In this document: piece by piece, positions 34,215 through 42,822 of the stretch
How the letters are laid out: every line of letters starts with the position of its first letter
How positions within the stretch are numbered: position 1 is the stretch's first letter
Origin: Brevibacillus sedimenti
GTDB lineage: Bacteria; Bacillota; Bacilli; Brevibacillales; Brevibacillaceae
NCBI RefSeq assembly: GCF_020923495.1
Contig: NZ_CP064048.1
Coordinates: forward strand, 273,501 to 337,500
Direction of reading: 5' to 3'
DNA length: 64,000 nucleotides
The notes under the pieces: generated by a model
Database searches by the model: none
Told to the model about the DNA's origin: nothing
Seen by the model: the letters and a program-made list of their open reading frames with translations, nothing else
Program-made: the position numbers and the translations under genes

Positions 34215-35197
34215 AACCAGAGCGTCACCTCGTCCTCGGGTGCCCATCCGATCGCCACTTGATCGCCCTCCCGCCAGCTGCGGCTGTCGCCTGCGTACTG
34301 GTGGGCCAGCACGGTCATGTCCTCCTCGTACAGCCGAATGTACAGCTTGCGCAGGTTGCCGAGAAACACCATGTCAATGATCCGGCCGGTCATGCGGTGC
34401 TTGTCCTGCTCCGCTTCAAGCGGATACAGCCTGATTTTTTCCGGCCGGACGGCGATGTTGGCGTCACCGCTGCGGAAAATGTTGTTTTCACCGATGAACG
34501 TGGCGACGAACAGGGTGCGCGGTCGGTTGTAAATCTCGGCCGGTGTGGCGATCTGCTCGATCCGCCCCTTGTTCATGACTGCAATCCGGTCGGACATCGC
34601 CATCGCCTCTTCCTGGTCGTGCGTCACGTAGACAAAGGTAATACCTAAATTTTTCTGCAAATTCTTTAATTCCAACTGCAGATTTTTGCGCAGTTGATAG
34701 TCCAGCGCTCCCAATGGCTCGTCCAACAGCAGCACCTTCGGGTTGTTGACGATTGCCCGGGCAATGGCCACGCGCTGCTGCTGCCCGCCGGACAGCTGTT
34801 TCGGCGTCCGCTTGCGAAGCTCAGCGAGATGCGTGTACTGCAGGGCTTCCTCCAGCCGCCGCTGCTGTTCCGCAGCAGGCACTTTCTTCATTTTCAGTCC
34901 GAACAGGATGTTCTCTTCCACCGTCATGTGCGGAAACAAGGCGTACTGCTGGAACACCATGTTCATGTCGCGCCTGTAGGGGGGAACGTTGGTCAACGGC
35001 TTCCCGTCCAGATAGATCTCCCCGGCTGTCGGCTCCTCAAAACCGGCGATCATGCGCAGCAGTGTCGTTTTGCCGCAGCCGCTCGGCCCCAACAGCGTCA
35101 GAAATTCCCCTTCACCGATGGTTAGGGACAGGGGAGGAATCACCACGGAACCTGAAAAGTGCTTTTCAATTGACTCCAGGGCAATGATCGTTTTCAT
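34211..35197 (-). CDS. potA: Spermidine/putrescine ABC ATPase PotA
   Basis: A 328-residue ATPase: Walker [11 protein letters not shown]-loop [12 protein letters not shown], signature [14 protein letters not shown], Walker [12 protein letters not shown], switch His in VTHDQEEAM, and a C-terminal TOBE domain ([11 protein letters not shown]). First gene of the operon, 50 bp downstream of its promoter. Confidence 0.95.
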   Translation of the reverse strand: MKTIIALESIEKHFSGSVVIPPLSLTIGEGEFLTLLGPSGCGKTTLLRMIAGFEEPTAGEIYLDGKPLTNVPPYRRDMNMVFQQYALFPHMTVEENILFGLKMKKVPAAEQQRRLEEALQYTHLAELRKRTPKQLSGGQQQRVAIARAIVNNPKVLLLDEPLGALDYQLRKNLQLELKNLQKNLGITFVYVTHDQEEAMAMSDRIAVMNKGRIEQIATPAEIYNRPRTLFVATFIGENNIFRSGDANIAVRPEKIRLYPLEAEQDKHRMTGRIIDMVFLGNLRKLYIRLYEEDMTVLAHQYAGDSRSWREGDQVAIGWAPEDEVTLWL

Positions 35198-35246
35198 CTG
35201 GTCATCGTCTCACCATATGTCAAAATACTCATAACCAATCTAGGTA

Positions 35247-35275
35247 AATATAACGTGGATGACACGTTTTGTAAA
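35247..35275 (-). promoter_or_regulatory. potABCD promoter with embedded palindrome
   Basis: Minus strand: TTTACA (35270-35275), 17 bp, TATATT (35247-35252). The spacer is almost entirely the inverted repeat AACGTG-N5-CACGTT (35252-35268), ideally placed for a repressor to exclude polymerase. The regulator is unknown; the divergent PadR protein is a candidate. Confidence 0.7.
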
Positions 35276-35349
35276 CAGGTGGAGGGTCTTGTCGATCAAA
35301 TTTTTCCGAGCGAGTTTTCGGCGCGATGGCGGCGGGCAAACACGCCAAG

Positions 35350-35378
35350 TTGAAAACGTTTCCACCTCTTCCTATAAT
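35350..35378 (+). promoter_or_regulatory. padR promoter with perfect cre site
   Basis: TTGAAA (35350-35355), 17 bp, TATAAT (35373-35378). TGAAAACGTTTCCA (35351-35364) overlaps the -35 region and matches the CcpA consensus TGWAARCGYTWNCW at every position, so glucose repression of the padR gene is likely. Confidence 0.8.
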
Positions 35379-35412
35379 AGTCTCAAACATAACGATGACA
35401 GGAGGCTACAAC

Positions 35413-35958
35413 GTGAATCCGCTTGCGTACGGACTGCTTGGGCTGGTGGCGCGCACGCCCAGCTCCGGTTATGACTTGATGCTGCAGCTTCAACCATTTT
35501 GGCAGGCCAAACACAGCCAGATTTACCCCCTGCTGGCCAAAATGGAGCAGGAGGGGTATGTGGAATTTACCCGCGTACACCAGATAGACCGGCCGGACAA
35601 AAAAGTGTATTCGATTACCGAAAAGGGACGCGAGGCTTTGCGGGAGTGGCTGGCGGAACCGACTTCGGAGCCGGTGTTTCGCGACGAGCTGTTTCTCAAG
35701 TCGTACTGCCTGTGGTTGACAGATACTGAGTCGGCCCGCAACCTGTTTGCCGAGCGGGAAGCGTACTGCCGGGAGCAGCTGCAGATGTTTGAGACCTTTT
35801 TACAAGAGCTGGAGAAGGCTTGCGACGGCCTGCCGCAAGACCCCCGCACTCCCTCCTTTGGCGAATACATTCTGATCCGCCGCGCCATCAGCAGCATGCG
35901 CGAGGAAATGGAGTGGTGCCGCTGGGTGATGGACCTGTTGGACAACTCCCGGCCTTAA
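35413..35958 (+). CDS. PadR-family transcriptional regulator
   Basis: A 181-residue PadR regulator: N-terminal winged helix (NPLAYGLLGLVARTPSSGYDLM, SQIYPLLAKMEQEGYVEF, KVYSITEKGREAL) plus the C-terminal alpha-helical Vir_act_alpha_C dimer domain. The start is GTG at 35413 with AGGAGG 7 bp upstream. Divergent from potABCD. Confidence 0.9.
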   Translation: MNPLAYGLLGLVARTPSSGYDLMLQLQPFWQAKHSQIYPLLAKMEQEGYVEFTRVHQIDRPDKKVYSITEKGREALREWLAEPTSEPVFRDELFLKSYCLWLTDTESARNLFAEREAYCREQLQMFETFLQELEKACDGLPQDPRTPSFGEYILIRRAISSMREEMEWCRWVMDLLDNSRP

Positions 35959-35973
35959 ATCCAATCCATGCGC

Positions 35974-36004
35974 AAAAAAAACCTCCCGCCGTACAGACAG
36001 GAGG
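35974..36004 (-). terminator. Terminator of rbs operon
   Basis: Minus strand: CCTCC ... GGGAGG stem followed by eight T, 13 bp after the rbsB stop; also lies just after padR, so it may serve both. Confidence 0.7.
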
Positions 36005-36017
36005 CCCATTTCCGGTG

Positions 36018-36971
36018 TTACTTTTTCGTCACCAGCTCCAGATCAACCGGGATGAAGCTGTCCACTTTCTCTCCTTTAGCCACGCTGATTGCCGTTTGTA
36101 CAGCCGTCTCCCCGATTGCAGCCGGTTTTTGCGCGACGGTTGCCGCCATTTTGCCCTCGTTGACCGCTTTGACTGCGTCGTCGGTAGCGTCAAAGCCGAC
36201 CACCAGGATCTGTTTGCCCGCCGCTTCGATCGCCTGCAGTGCGCCCAGCGCCATCTCGTCGTTGTGGGCGAAGACGGCCTGAATGTCCTTGTTGCCCTGC
36301 AGAATGTTTTCCATTACACTCAATCCTTTGGCGCGGTCAAAGTCAGCCGGCTGCTGAGCCACCACTTTTACACCGTCCTTGTTGTCAACGGCTTCGTGGA
36401 ACCCTTTGCCGCGGTCGCGGGCCGCGGAGGTGCCGGCGATGCCCTGCAGCTCGACGATGTTGCCCTTGCCGCCCAGCTTCTCCAGAATGAACTCGCCCGC
36501 CATTTTGCCTCCTTTTTCGTTGTCAGAGGCGATGTGGGAGACGACGTTTCCGCCTTCTGCCGCACGGTCGACGGTGATTACCGGAATGTTGGCCTGATTG
36601 GCCGCTTCCACTGCGGTGGTGATGGCGGCGCTGTCCGTTGGGTTGATCAGGATGACGTCCACCTTTTTCTGGATCAGGTCTTCCACGCCGCTGATCTGCT
36701 TGGCGGTGTCATCCTGCGCGTCGACGACGATCAGCTTTGCGCCGGCCTCGCTTGCCGCCTTTTCCGCCCCTTCCTTGAGCGTGACAAAGAACGGGTTGTT
36801 CAGCGTGGACACGGCCAGACCGATGGTGATTGTGCCGTCTGCCGCAGCACCGGAGCCACCTTGGGACGACTGATCCGGTGCCTTGTTTTCCAGACTGGAC
36901 GACGTGGAGCAGCCGGCCAGCACCGACAGCACCAGTGACGAAGCCAACGCCAACTTCAAAAACCTTTTCAT
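36018..36971 (-). CDS. rbsB: D-ribose-binding lipoprotein RbsB
   Basis: A 317-residue ribose-binding protein with lipobox LAGC, then [46 protein letters not shown] and the sugar-ligand segments typical of RbsB ([14 protein letters not shown]). Last gene of rbsRKDACB. Confidence 0.93.
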   Translation of the reverse strand: MKRFLKLALASSLVLSVLAGCSTSSSLENKAPDQSSQGGSGAAADGTITIGLAVSTLNNPFFVTLKEGAEKAASEAGAKLIVVDAQDDTAKQISGVEDLIQKKVDVILINPTDSAAITTAVEAANQANIPVITVDRAAEGGNVVSHIASDNEKGGKMAGEFILEKLGGKGNIVELQGIAGTSAARDRGKGFHEAVDNKDGVKVVAQQPADFDRAKGLSVMENILQGNKDIQAVFAHNDEMALGALQAIEAAGKQILVVGFDATDDAVKAVNEGKMAATVAQKPAAIGETAVQTAISVAKGEKVDSFIPVDLELVTKK

Positions 36972-36995
36972 GTGTACCTTCCCCCTATGTGAGCA

Positions 36996-37922
36996 TTATT
37001 TATTGGATTTAGACCGGTCGAGCAATACTGCCACCAGGATGACTGCCCCTTTGACCACCGCCTGGTAGAAAGAGGAGACATTGAGCAGATTGAGACCGTT
37101 GTCTAACACACCGATGATCATCGCCCCGATCAGGGTGCCGACGATCCAGCCGCGTCCGCCGGCCAGACTGGTTCCGCCCAGCACGACGGCAGCAATCGCA
37201 TCCAGTTCGTACGCAGTCCCCGCCGTCGGCTGCGCCGAGTTGAGGCGGGAGGCGAGGATAATTCCGCTCAGAGCGGCAAACAGCCCGCTGATCGTGTAGA
37301 CCCATACCTTCACCCGGGTCGTGCTGATGCCGGACAGCCTCGTCGCTTCCTCGTTGCTGCCGAGCGCGTAGACGTGACGCCCAAACGTCGTGTGACGCAG
37401 AATGAAGTACAGCACGACAAAGGAGAGCACCATCCAGATGACCGGCATCGGAATCTCCAGGAAAAAGCCTTTCCCCAGCATGGCAAAATCGGGATTCAGG
37501 CCGGTGATCGGCTTTCCTTCCGTATAGACAAGCGTCAGTCCGCGAAACACGGTCATCGTCGCCAGCGTGGCGATAAACGGGGCGACTTTTCCCTTGGCGA
37601 TGATCAGGCCGTTGACGGCTCCCATCGCCATGCCGGCCATCAGGCCAATCAGGACGGCCAGCGTCGTGTCCATCCCGCCGGTCATCAAGCCGGCCGTGAT
37701 GGCGCTGGACAGGGCCAGAATGGAGCCAACGGACAAGTCGATCCCGCCCGTCAGGATGACGAAGGTCATCCCGAACGCGATCAGGGCGTTGATGGAGATC
37801 TGCCGCAGCACGTTGAAAATGTTGCTGAGGGTCAAAAAGTCGTCGCTAATAATGGACAGTACGATGACAATCAAGGCCAGCCCGAGGAGCGGGCCCATCC
37901 GCTGCAATAGGTTAAACCGCAT
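36996..37922 (-). CDS. rbsC: Ribose ABC permease RbsC
   Basis: A 308-residue polytopic permease: NALIAFGMTFVILTGGIDLSVGS and GTLIGAMIIGVLDNGLNLL are the RbsC motifs. ATG at 37922 has GGGAGGG upstream; the nine-codon longer frame lacks a site. Overlaps rbsA by 11 bp. Confidence 0.93.
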   Translation of the reverse strand: MRFNLLQRMGPLLGLALIVIVLSIISDDFLTLSNIFNVLRQISINALIAFGMTFVILTGGIDLSVGSILALSSAITAGLMTGGMDTTLAVLIGLMAGMAMGAVNGLIIAKGKVAPFIATLATMTVFRGLTLVYTEGKPITGLNPDFAMLGKGFFLEIPMPVIWMVLSFVVLYFILRHTTFGRHVYALGSNEEATRLSGISTTRVKVWVYTISGLFAALSGIILASRLNSAQPTAGTAYELDAIAAVVLGGTSLAGGRGWIVGTLIGAMIIGVLDNGLNLLNVSSFYQAVVKGAVILVAVLLDRSKSNK

Positions 37923-39420
37923 GGGTGTTCGTCCCTCCCGTCGCCGCATGCATGATCAATTCCTGTGTCGCTTCCGCCCGTGAAAACGATCCGGTGATGC
38001 GCCCCTCGTGCATGACTAGCACCCGGTCGCTCATCCCCAGCACCTCCGGCAGTTCGGAGGAAATCATCAGGATGGCCACGCCTTCCTGGGCCAGGCGGTT
38101 CATGATGTCGTAAATCTCTTTTTTCGCTCCGATGTCGACCCCTCGGGTCGGTTCGTCCAAAATCAAAATCTTCGGCTTGGTGGCCAGCCATTTGCCGATC
38201 ACCACTTTTTGCTGATTGCCGCCGGAGAGCGAGCCGGCCGCCTGTTCCCCGCCGGATGTCTTGATTAACAGCCGCCGAATCGTCTCCTCGCTCAATGTCC
38301 GCTCCGCATGCCGGTTCATCACGCCCAGCGACGAGAGCTTTGCCAGATTGGGCAGTGCGATGTTTTCCCGCACAGAGAGCGGCAGCACCAGCCCCTCCTC
38401 TTTTCGGTCCTCGGTCACCAGCGCAATGCCCGCCCGGATCGCGTCGATCGGCTGGCTGATGCGGACTTGCTTGCCGTCGACGAAAATGGCGCCGCCGTCC
38501 ATCTTCTCCGCGCCGAACAGCGCTTTGGCCATCTCGGTGCGGCCTGCTCCCATCAAGCCGGCCACGCCGACAATCTCACCGCTTCTCAGGGAAAAGGAGA
38601 TGCCGGACAGCTTGCCGCGGACGGTGAGGTTCTCCACGCGAAGCCGTTCCTCGCCAGGCTTCACTTCCACTTTCGGGAAGCGATCCGTGATTTCCCGGCC
38701 GACCATCATTTTTACCAGTTCATCCAGGTTGGTCTGTTCCGTCGTCACTGTTCCCACGTATTTGCCATCCCGCAGCACCGTGATCCGGTCGCTGATCTGG
38801 AAAATCTCCTCCATGCGGTGGGAAATGTAGATCATGCCCACCCCTTTCTGTTTGAGGGCGGCAATCACCTCAAAGAGGGCGTCGATCTCCCGGTTGGTCA
38901 GCGCCGCCGTCGGTTCGTCCAGCACCAGGATATCCGCCTGCATCGACAGCGCTTTGGCAATTTCGATCATCTGCTGCTGCCCGACGGACAGGTTGCCCAC
39001 CAGCGTCGCCGGATCCAGGTCGATCGCCAGCTGCTCCAGCCAGCGCTTTGCTTCCGTCCGCATCCGGGACCAGTTGACAAGCCCGCTTTTGCCGTAGGTA
39101 AACTCGCGGCCGAGAAAGATGTTTTCCATGACGGACAGGTGCGGGATCAGGTTCAGCTCCTGGTGGATGATGGCGATGCCCCGTTTGGCGGCGATGTCGG
39201 GGGTCATCGTTTCCTGCGTCTGCCCCTTGACGACAATCGTGCCGCCGTCCCGCTGGTAGATGCCGCCGAGAATTTTCATCAGGGTGGATTTGCCCGCCCC
39301 GTTTTCGCCCATCAGCGCAAGCACTTCGCCGCGCTTCAGGTTGAGCATCACCCCGTCCAGCACCTTTACCCCGGGGAACGACTTGCTGATCTCCTTCATC
39401 TCCAACAAGTAGTCACTCAT
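37912..39420 (-). CDS. rbsA: Ribose ABC ATPase RbsA
   Basis: A 502-residue double ATPase: domain 1 Walker A GENGAGKST, signature LSVGQQQM, Walker B LVLDEPTAAL; domain 2 GLMGAGRTE (degenerate), signature LSGGNQQK, Walker B LILDEPTRGVD. Energises ribose uptake through RbsC. Confidence 0.94.
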   Translation of the reverse strand: MSDYLLEMKEISKSFPGVKVLDGVMLNLKRGEVLALMGENGAGKSTLMKILGGIYQRDGGTIVVKGQTQETMTPDIAAKRGIAIIHQELNLIPHLSVMENIFLGREFTYGKSGLVNWSRMRTEAKRWLEQLAIDLDPATLVGNLSVGQQQMIEIAKALSMQADILVLDEPTAALTNREIDALFEVIAALKQKGVGMIYISHRMEEIFQISDRITVLRDGKYVGTVTTEQTNLDELVKMMVGREITDRFPKVEVKPGEERLRVENLTVRGKLSGISFSLRSGEIVGVAGLMGAGRTEMAKALFGAEKMDGGAIFVDGKQVRISQPIDAIRAGIALVTEDRKEEGLVLPLSVRENIALPNLAKLSSLGVMNRHAERTLSEETIRRLLIKTSGGEQAAGSLSGGNQQKVVIGKWLATKPKILILDEPTRGVDIGAKKEIYDIMNRLAQEGVAILMISSELPEVLGMSDRVLVMHEGRITGSFSRAEATQELIMHAATGGTNTHAV

Positions 39421-39447
39421 GCGCTCTCCCTCCCTTCGCCTCGCGCT

Positions 39448-39843
39448 TTAGAAGATGACGCCTGCCTGCAGGATCACGTTGGCGTACGGCGTGCACTCAC
39501 CCGTACGGATCACCGCCCGGGCTTCCCTGGTCAGCTGCTTGAACGTTTCGTGGCTGACGATGTCCCGTTCGGCGCCGGGCAGTTCCGCTTCCAGCCGCCG
39601 GACGGCCTGCGGGTTGACCCGCTGCCATTCCTCCGCGTAGATCACCCGCTCCACCTGCATCTCGATCAGGACCGCCTGCAGCACGTCAAAGAACGACGGC
39701 AGTCCCGGCAACACAGCCAGATCAATGCGCGGAACGAATTCGGGAATCGGCAGGCCGGCATCGCAAATGACGATCCGGTCCGTGTGTCCCAGTCTGCTGA
39801 TCAGCGCCGACAATTCACTGTTGAGTATCCCCTGTTTTTTCAT
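39448..39843 (-). CDS. rbsD: D-ribose pyranase RbsD
   Basis: A 131-residue RbsD protein (MKKQGILNSELSALISRLGHTD with the catalytic His near residue 20; ends GECTPYANVILQAGV). Converts the pyran to the furan form of ribose for the kinase. Confidence 0.93.
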   Translation of the reverse strand: MKKQGILNSELSALISRLGHTDRIVICDAGLPIPEFVPRIDLAVLPGLPSFFDVLQAVLIEMQVERVIYAEEWQRVNPQAVRRLEAELPGAERDIVSHETFKQLTREARAVIRTGECTPYANVILQAGVIF

Positions 39844-39852
39844 GGCGTCCTC

Positions 39853-40770
39853 CTACTCTGCGGCAAATTCCTGCACCTGTGCAAGCGTCGGCATTCCGGC
39901 GTGCGCCCCCAGCCTGGTGACGGCCAGCGCCCCCACCTTGACGGCAAACGCCACCGCCGCAGGCACTGTCTCGCCTGTTGCAAGCGCAAAGGCAAATCCG
40001 GCGTTGAACGCATCGCCTGCTCCTGTCGTATCCACCACGTCTACCTTGTGGCCGGGAACGCGGCCAAACGCTCCGTCTTCTGTCAGATACGCCGCACCCT
40101 TGGCGCCGAGCGTGGTGACGATGGTCCGCACCCCTTTGTCCTGCAGACGGCGCATCGCATCGACCAGCTCGGTGCGTTCGTCCGCTTCCGCCAAAAGGTA
40201 CAGCTCCGTTTCATTCGGAATCAGCACATCCACATGGGAGAGCAGGTCGTCGGGCAGCGGCCGGGCCGGAGCCGGGTTGAGCACGACCGCCTTGCCGAGC
40301 CGCTTGGCCGTCTGCGCCGCGTACTGGACCGTCTCCAGCGGAATTTCCAACTGCAGGAGCACCGCGTCCGCCTGTCTGACAAGCTCCTGGTGCCGGTCGA
40401 TGTCAGCCGGAGTGCAGTGACCGTTTGCCCCGGCGACGACGATAATCTGGTTGTCTCCTTGCGACAGCAGGATTGAGGCAACGCCGGTGTGCGTCCCGCT
40501 TACGGTTTTGACTGCCCTTGTGTCGATGCCTTCACGCTGCAGCGATTGCAGCAGTTCCGCGCCAAACGGATCGCCGCCGACAGCCCCGATCATCGCTGTT
40601 CGCGCTCCCAGCCGGGCAGCGGCCACCGCCTGGTTGGAACCTTTGCCTCCGGGAATGAAATGCACCTGGCTGCCGGACACCGTTTCGCCCATTTGAGGCG
40701 GCCGGTCCGCTTCCACCACGATGTCGATGTTCAAACTGCCGATTACGACAATCGAAGGGATCTTGTTCAT
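39853..40770 (-). CDS. rbsK: Ribokinase RbsK
   Basis: A 305-residue PfkB-family kinase: GSLNIDIVV start, GGKGSNQAVAAARLG, and catalytic DTTGAGDAFNAGF with the Asp base. Makes ribose 5-phosphate. Start overlaps the rbsR stop by 4 bp. Confidence 0.94.
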   Translation of the reverse strand: MNKIPSIVVIGSLNIDIVVEADRPPQMGETVSGSQVHFIPGGKGSNQAVAAARLGARTAMIGAVGGDPFGAELLQSLQREGIDTRAVKTVSGTHTGVASILLSQGDNQIIVVAGANGHCTPADIDRHQELVRQADAVLLQLEIPLETVQYAAQTAKRLGKAVVLNPAPARPLPDDLLSHVDVLIPNETELYLLAEADERTELVDAMRRLQDKGVRTIVTTLGAKGAAYLTEDGAFGRVPGHKVDVVDTTGAGDAFNAGFAFALATGETVPAAVAFAVKVGALAVTRLGAHAGMPTLAQVQEFAAE

Positions 40771-41771
40771 GCTTCCGCTCTCCTTTTCGTGGATTCCCGC
40801 GCAACGAGGGTGACCTCCAGCTCGTACAGCCTTGGCTCCATCACGCCGGTCTCAATCGTTTCCATCAAGACTTTGGCCGCAAGCACTCCCATCTCGTAAA
40901 TGGGCTGGGCCACCGTGGACAGCTCCGGCTGGGTCAGTTCAGTCAACCCGATCCCGTCAAAACCGATCAGCGCCACGTCCTCCGGCACTCTTACGCCCAA
41001 TTGGTACAGCGCTTTTAACGCGCCGACCGCCATCAGATCGTTGCCGCAGAAAATGCCGTCCACGTCCGGGTGCCGCTTCAACAGCTCCTTGACGGCATCA
41101 AATCCGCCATCCACGCGGAAGTGGCCGGGCACCATCAGGCTGGGCGTGTACCAGGGGAAGTGCATCACCGTCTCCTCGTAGCCGAGCAGCCGTTTTTTCG
41201 CCGTGATCAGCTCCTGCGGGCCGTAGATGTGGGCGATTTTCCGGCACCCCACGTCCAGCAGGTGGCGGACCGCCAGTTTGGCCCCTTCGTAGTTTTGTGA
41301 ACGGATCACGCTGCACAACTGCCGAGTGGGCGCCCGGTCGAGCACGACCAGCGGAATGTTGTTGCTCCGCATCTGCTCCACGTCTTCCTGCCCCAGGGTG
41401 TTGGAGGCGAAAATGATGCCGTCGATGTACTTTTTGCGGAGCATTTCGATGTATGACTTTTCCTTTTGTCCCTGGTCGTCGGAGTTGCACAGAATCACCG
41501 TGTACCCCTGCGCCTGTGCCGCGTCCTCCACGCCGCGGGCCATCTCGGGAAAAAACGGGTTGGTGATGTCGGGCAGTATCAGGGCAATCGTGCCTGTCTG
41601 TTTGCCGGCCAAGCCCCGCGCCACCGCATTCGGTTCGTACCTGAGCTGCTCAATCGCTCTGCGCACTTTTTGTTCCGTTTCCTTGTTCACGTAGCCGTTT
41701 TGGTTGAGCACCCGGGACACTGTCGCCACGGAGACGCCCGCCAGTCTGGCTACATCGCGAATCGTCGCCAT
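40767..41771 (-). CDS. rbsR: LacI-family ribose operon repressor RbsR
   Basis: A 334-residue LacI repressor: HTH TIRDVARLAGVSVATVSRVL, hinge ARGLAGKQTGTIALI, and effector domain. First gene of the rbs operon. I start at ATG 41771 (MATIRDV); the upstream frame runs into the operators. Confidence 0.93.
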   Translation of the reverse strand: MATIRDVARLAGVSVATVSRVLNQNGYVNKETEQKVRRAIEQLRYEPNAVARGLAGKQTGTIALILPDITNPFFPEMARGVEDAAQAQGYTVILCNSDDQGQKEKSYIEMLRKKYIDGIIFASNTLGQEDVEQMRSNNIPLVVLDRAPTRQLCSVIRSQNYEGAKLAVRHLLDVGCRKIAHIYGPQELITAKKRLLGYEETVMHFPWYTPSLMVPGHFRVDGGFDAVKELLKRHPDVDGIFCGNDLMAVGALKALYQLGVRVPEDVALIGFDGIGLTELTQPELSTVAQPIYEMGVLAAKVLMETIETGVMEPRLYELEVTLVARESTKRRAEA

Positions 41772-41797
41772 GTCTGCTTCACCGTCGTCATCTGATC

Positions 41798-41811
41798 TGT
41801 AACCGGTTACA
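41798..41811. promoter_or_regulatory. RbsR operator 1
   Basis: TGTAACCGGTTACA, a perfect 14 bp palindrome with central CG, 26 bp upstream of rbsR. Confidence 0.85.
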
Positions 41812-41852
41812 CATGATTGGAAAAAAATGAATGATCGGAGTATCCAACCATA

Positions 41853-41866
41853 TGTAACCGGTTTCA
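41853..41866. promoter_or_regulatory. RbsR operator 2
   Basis: TGTAACCGGTTTCA, one mismatch from operator 1 and centred 55 bp away, about five helical turns, so both sites face the same side of DNA and could loop. Confidence 0.8.
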
Positions 41867-42003
41867 TGTATACGCTTTCAATATACGCCTGTGCATCCGA
41901 GGATGTCAACACTTTTCTGACGCGCCCAGTCCGGACCAAGACGATGCGGCCGTCGTTCACGCAGCGGCGACAATGCTTTTTATCGCCTGTCCGCTTCCCC
42001 AAC

Positions 42004-42039
42004 GCAAAAGCGGGCGTCCGTTGAAGACACCCGCTTTTG
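42004..42039 (-). terminator. Terminator-like hairpin after lutABC
   Basis: Minus strand: CAAAAGCGGGTGTC / GGACGCCCGCTTTTG long stem, about 25 bp after the lutC stop. The stem ends in TTTTG rather than a longer T-run. Confidence 0.6.
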
Positions 42040-42063
42040 TTTACTGACCACACTTATACCTAA

Positions 42064-42822
42064 CTATTCGTCGTCGAGGACCAATGCGTAGACGATCCCC
42101 GGTCCGTGCACGCCGATCGTCAGGTCGTTCTCGATGTCGGCCGAACGGCTGGGGCCTGTGATAAAGTGAATGCCCGCCGGCAGCCCGCTCCCGCTCCATG
42201 CGGCGATCTCGCGCAGCACCTCGCCCATTTTCGTCTTGATCGCGGATGCCTTCACAATGCCCATGAACGCAGTGGGCAGCAGGCTGATCAAGCGGCCCTG
42301 AGACGGCCCGGAGGCGATCACCACCGAACCGGTGTGAGCAATGGCAAAGTCGACGACGGCGATTCCCAGGTCGGCGTCGGCTGCCTTTTCCAACAGGCGC
42401 GAACGCCCGCCGTTTTCGCCCGACTCCTTTTTCCAGACGTGAACCTCGGCCGGTTTCATGCGGACGTCCACCCGCAGCTCTTCCATCAGCGGATGATCGG
42501 CTCGGATCACCTGCTTCACGCCTGTCTCGGCGGCAAACGTTTCGAGAAATTGACCGAGAGCGGCCGTGTCTGCAAAACGCCTGGCAACTCCGCCCAGACT
42601 CTTCCAGTTTTTGATGAACAACTCCACGTTGTCCTCCCTGTCCAGCGCATAATCGTTCCAAAAATCGGGCGCTCCCTTTACCGTGCGCTGCGGCGGCTTG
42701 GTGAGCTGCGGCCGTCCCAGGCGTTCTGCAATCCGCGCGAAGAATGCCTGTTCCTTTTCCAGAGACTCGCGATGCAGCCGATCAATTTCCTCATGGCCGG
42801 TTGGGGATAGAGTGCGGTTCAT
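42064..42822 (-). CDS. lutC: L-lactate utilisation protein LutC (LUD domain)
   Basis: A 252-residue LUD-domain protein: VDFAIAHTGSVVIASG and SLLPTAFMGIVKAS are shared with LutB's LUD part; HFITGPSRSADIENDLTIGVHGPG is diagnostic of LutC. Third component of the L-lactate-oxidising complex. Its start overlaps the lutB stop by 1 bp and has AAGGAGG upstream. Confidence 0.93.
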   Translation of the reverse strand: MNRTLSPTGHEEIDRLHRESLEKEQAFFARIAERLGRPQLTKPPQRTVKGAPDFWNDYALDREDNVELFIKNWKSLGGVARRFADTAALGQFLETFAAETGVKQVIRADHPLMEELRVDVRMKPAEVHVWKKESGENGGRSRLLEKAADADLGIAVVDFAIAHTGSVVIASGPSQGRLISLLPTAFMGIVKASAIKTKMGEVLREIAAWSGSGLPAGIHFITGPSRSADIENDLTIGVHGPGIVYALVLDDE

